A stretch of 64,000 nucleotides of DNA from Actinomycetes bacterium (GTDB taxonomy: Bacteria; Actinomycetota; Aquicultoria; Aquicultorales; Aquicultoraceae): assembly GCA_021794835.1 (NCBI GenBank), contig JAJYQA010000036.1, positions 1 through 64,000 on the forward strand, in the 5' to 3' direction. The first letter of the stretch is position 1; each line of letters opens with the position of its first letter. A program made the translations under genes and the position numbers. Below the pieces are notes generated by a model. It saw only the letters and a program-made list of their open reading frames with translations. It was not told the DNA's origin and made no database searches. Below are positions 62,141-64,000 of this stretch, one piece after another.

Positions 62141-62599
62141 CTAGTCTTGTTGTTCCATATTTTGCGCTTTAACTGATAGATAGTAAGCAGCCATAAGCGT
62201 AATAACGATGAGCGCGCTTAAGCCCATTTCGTAAAGTTTGTCGATAGGTATGTGGTTCATGCTTGAAGTCTCTGCCTCAATTAAAAGAATTCCTCTAACT
62301 GAAGCAATAATACCGGTAGCAAGAAAAGGTCCTAGAATAAATTTTTGCTTCTTCAAAAACCTTACGATCGTCCAGAGAAGCTCAAGGATGATCAAAACAA
62401 GAAGGACATCGTTTACAAGTTGGATCATCGAGTCCTTGGTGGGAGTTAGGATATTAAGTAATGCATAGTAAAAGATAACGGCCGCTGCAAGAAGCAATAA
62501 AAGCCCAGCAATAATATGAAAAACCATATCCGCCTGCACAAGGGTTTTTCTAAATATTTCTACAATGTCGTTTCTCTGTACTGTGGTCTCTTTTTCCAT
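62141..62599 (-). CDS. PsiE-like membrane protein
   Basis: 152 residues, four membrane helices (FHIIAGLLLLLAAAVIFYYA; LLVLIILELLWTIVRFL; FILGPFLATGIIASVRGILL; ALIVITLMAAYYLSV). The pattern matches the phosphate-starvation-inducible PsiE family. Role unknown. Confidence 0.78.
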   Translation of the reverse strand: MEKETTVQRNDIVEIFRKTLVQADMVFHIIAGLLLLLAAAVIFYYALLNILTPTKDSMIQLVNDVLLVLIILELLWTIVRFLKKQKFILGPFLATGIIASVRGILLIEAETSSMNHIPIDKLYEMGLSALIVITLMAAYYLSVKAQNMEQQD

Positions 62600-62770
62600 T
62601 AGGTTAAAACTTACCTCGCTCTTTTTAATAGTTTAGCCTGTACTTATATGGCATTTGCAGCTGGGACGTTTTGCTCAATTATTATACCATAGGGAAGATT
62701 TTATACTAAAAACTAAGTTGATTAATTTTCTGGTATTACTAATTTACCTGGGGATATATCGAAAAACTAA

Positions 62771-62803
62771 AAAGCTGCGGCCCTAGCCTAGGGCCGCAGC
62801 TTT
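62771..62803 (-). terminator. Terminator of the YtxH-like gene
   Basis: 15-bp stem AAAGCTGCGGCCCTA/TAGGGCCGCAGCTTT, 3-base loop, followed on minus by TTAGTTTTTC. Confidence 0.85.
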
Positions 62804-62826
62804 ATCTCGCTCATATAAAAGTAATT

Positions 62827-63120
62827 TTACGCAATTTTCTCGGCTTCTTCTGGCATTTCTGCAGCTCTTCTCGCCATTTTCCTCGCGCTCTCTATCGCTT
62901 CTGAAGTGCGATCGCCAATGCGATGGCGAGTTTCATAGCCGCTAGACGGCGCAATTAAGATACCTGCTAACATGCCAGCGGCAAACCCCGACACCGCAAC
63001 AAGCGCAAAAGTCAACAAACTCCTTGCCTCTGCTTCCTCCATTAGCCTAGAGGCGCGCCCTCCCAGTTGCTCACCAGCCGACATAGCCGATTCACGCAAA
63101 GCACTCAAGCGTGATGCCAT
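62827..63120 (-). CDS. YtxH-like small membrane protein
   Basis: 97 residues. One membrane helix (LLTFALVAVSGFAAGMLAGI) followed by LIAPSSGYETRHRIGDRTSE, the YtxH-domain hallmark (APxSGxETR). Helical tails on both sides. General stress-type protein in other Gram-positives. AGGAGG before ATG. Confidence 0.85.
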   Translation of the reverse strand: MASRLSALRESAMSAGEQLGGRASRLMEEAEARSLLTFALVAVSGFAAGMLAGILIAPSSGYETRHRIGDRTSEAIESARKMARRAAEMPEEAEKIA

Positions 63121-63261
63121 TACGCTGCCTCCTTTCTTTTAACTCGATAATCTGCATTCGTCTAAGCAATGTTTATTTTCCCGTCTGAAGTCAATATAAA
63201 CGAAGATGTCGGGGTTAATATTCAAGCGAGCAATAATTAGAAACCTTTACGCAAACAAAAA

Positions 63262-63282
63262 GGGCGGACACAAGATCCGCCC
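63262..63282 (-). terminator. Terminator of the gltD-like gene
   Basis: GGGCGGA/TCCGCCC stem with a 7-base loop and TTTTTGTTT on the minus strand. Confidence 0.9.
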
Positions 63283-63288
63283 CAGCAT

Positions 63289-63332
63289 TAATTCGGCATT
63301 TTAATTTCAGGAGTTTTGCAATTCCCTGGACC
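63289..63332. repeat. Short word-repeat patch after the gltD-like gene
   Basis: TTAATTCGGCATTTTAATTTC and CCCTGGACCCTAATTCTTCA contain the ATTCGG and CCTGGACC words seen at other gaps. Confidence 0.4.

Positions 63333-64000
<668 letters not shown>

Overview
The window reads as one gene-dense chromosome segment of a Gram-positive-type anaerobe or facultative anaerobe with moderate G+C. Evidence: strong GGAGG-type ribosome sites with many TTG and GTG starts, no outer-membrane genes, NlpC/P60 and M23 wall hydrolases, an inactive amidase with two peptidoglycan-binding modules (CwlM-like), a possible sortase substrate, and two secreted heptaheme c-type cytochromes. My guess (inference only) is a deep-branching actinobacterial lineage of the Aquicultor kind. 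No phage, IS element or CRISPR array was seen.

Layout. 1-2.9 kb: end of a Fic-type gene, tRNA-Phe, remnants of a B12-binding radical SAM gene and a cupin gene, a Nudix hydrolase and a Crp/Fnr regulator. 2.9-9.4 kb: nitrogen-control locus amt-glnK, amt-glnK, glnD, with both amt promoters carrying phased 11-bp direct repeats. 9.4-13.4 kb: CapA-like protein, NlpC/P60 hydrolase with a sigma-28-like promoter, CwlM-like protein, and a probable structured ncRNA behind lon. 13.4-19.6 kb: lon, then a PIN-membrane-TPR protein, trxB, trxA, DUF3842 and a CooT-like nickel protein. 19.4-25.9 kb: cbiMNQO Ni/Co importer with an attenuator-like leader, and a B12 importer under a cobalamin riboswitch. 26-31.3 kb: heptaheme cytochrome, methyltransferase, pantothenate genes (DUF2520 protein, panB, panC, panD). 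31.3-35 kb: deleted ABC ATPase, Ser/Cys-rich surface protein, ABC-2 exporter with a TPR protein. 35-45.6 kb: purine run purD-purB-purC-purL-purQ-purF-purM-purN, with two PurS domains fused to PurL. 45.8-51.6 kb: small membrane protein, GT2, a large membrane protein, a lipoprotein and a second heptaheme cytochrome. 51.6-59.6 kb: purA with a flavoprotein, methyltransferase, and dnaB-rplI-rpsR-ssb-rpsF plus an M23 peptidase. 59.8-64 kb: small conserved proteins, ACT protein with DUF711, PsiE-like, YtxH, and the 3' part of a gltD-like gene.

How the genes fit together. Ammonium import, P-II signalling and GlnD form a complete nitrogen-sensing module, and the amt promoters suggest an OmpR-family (GlnR-like) activator. 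The metal and vitamin genes suggest that Ni/Co and B12 uptake serve corrinoid and nickel enzymes. The cytochromes suggest electron transfer outside the membrane.

Two genome-wide oddities stand out. Many gaps are built from short words repeated in near-identical form, in direct and inverted order, and the same words recur kilobases apart. At least two genes have good ribosome sites that point to AUU or AUC rather than a normal start codon.
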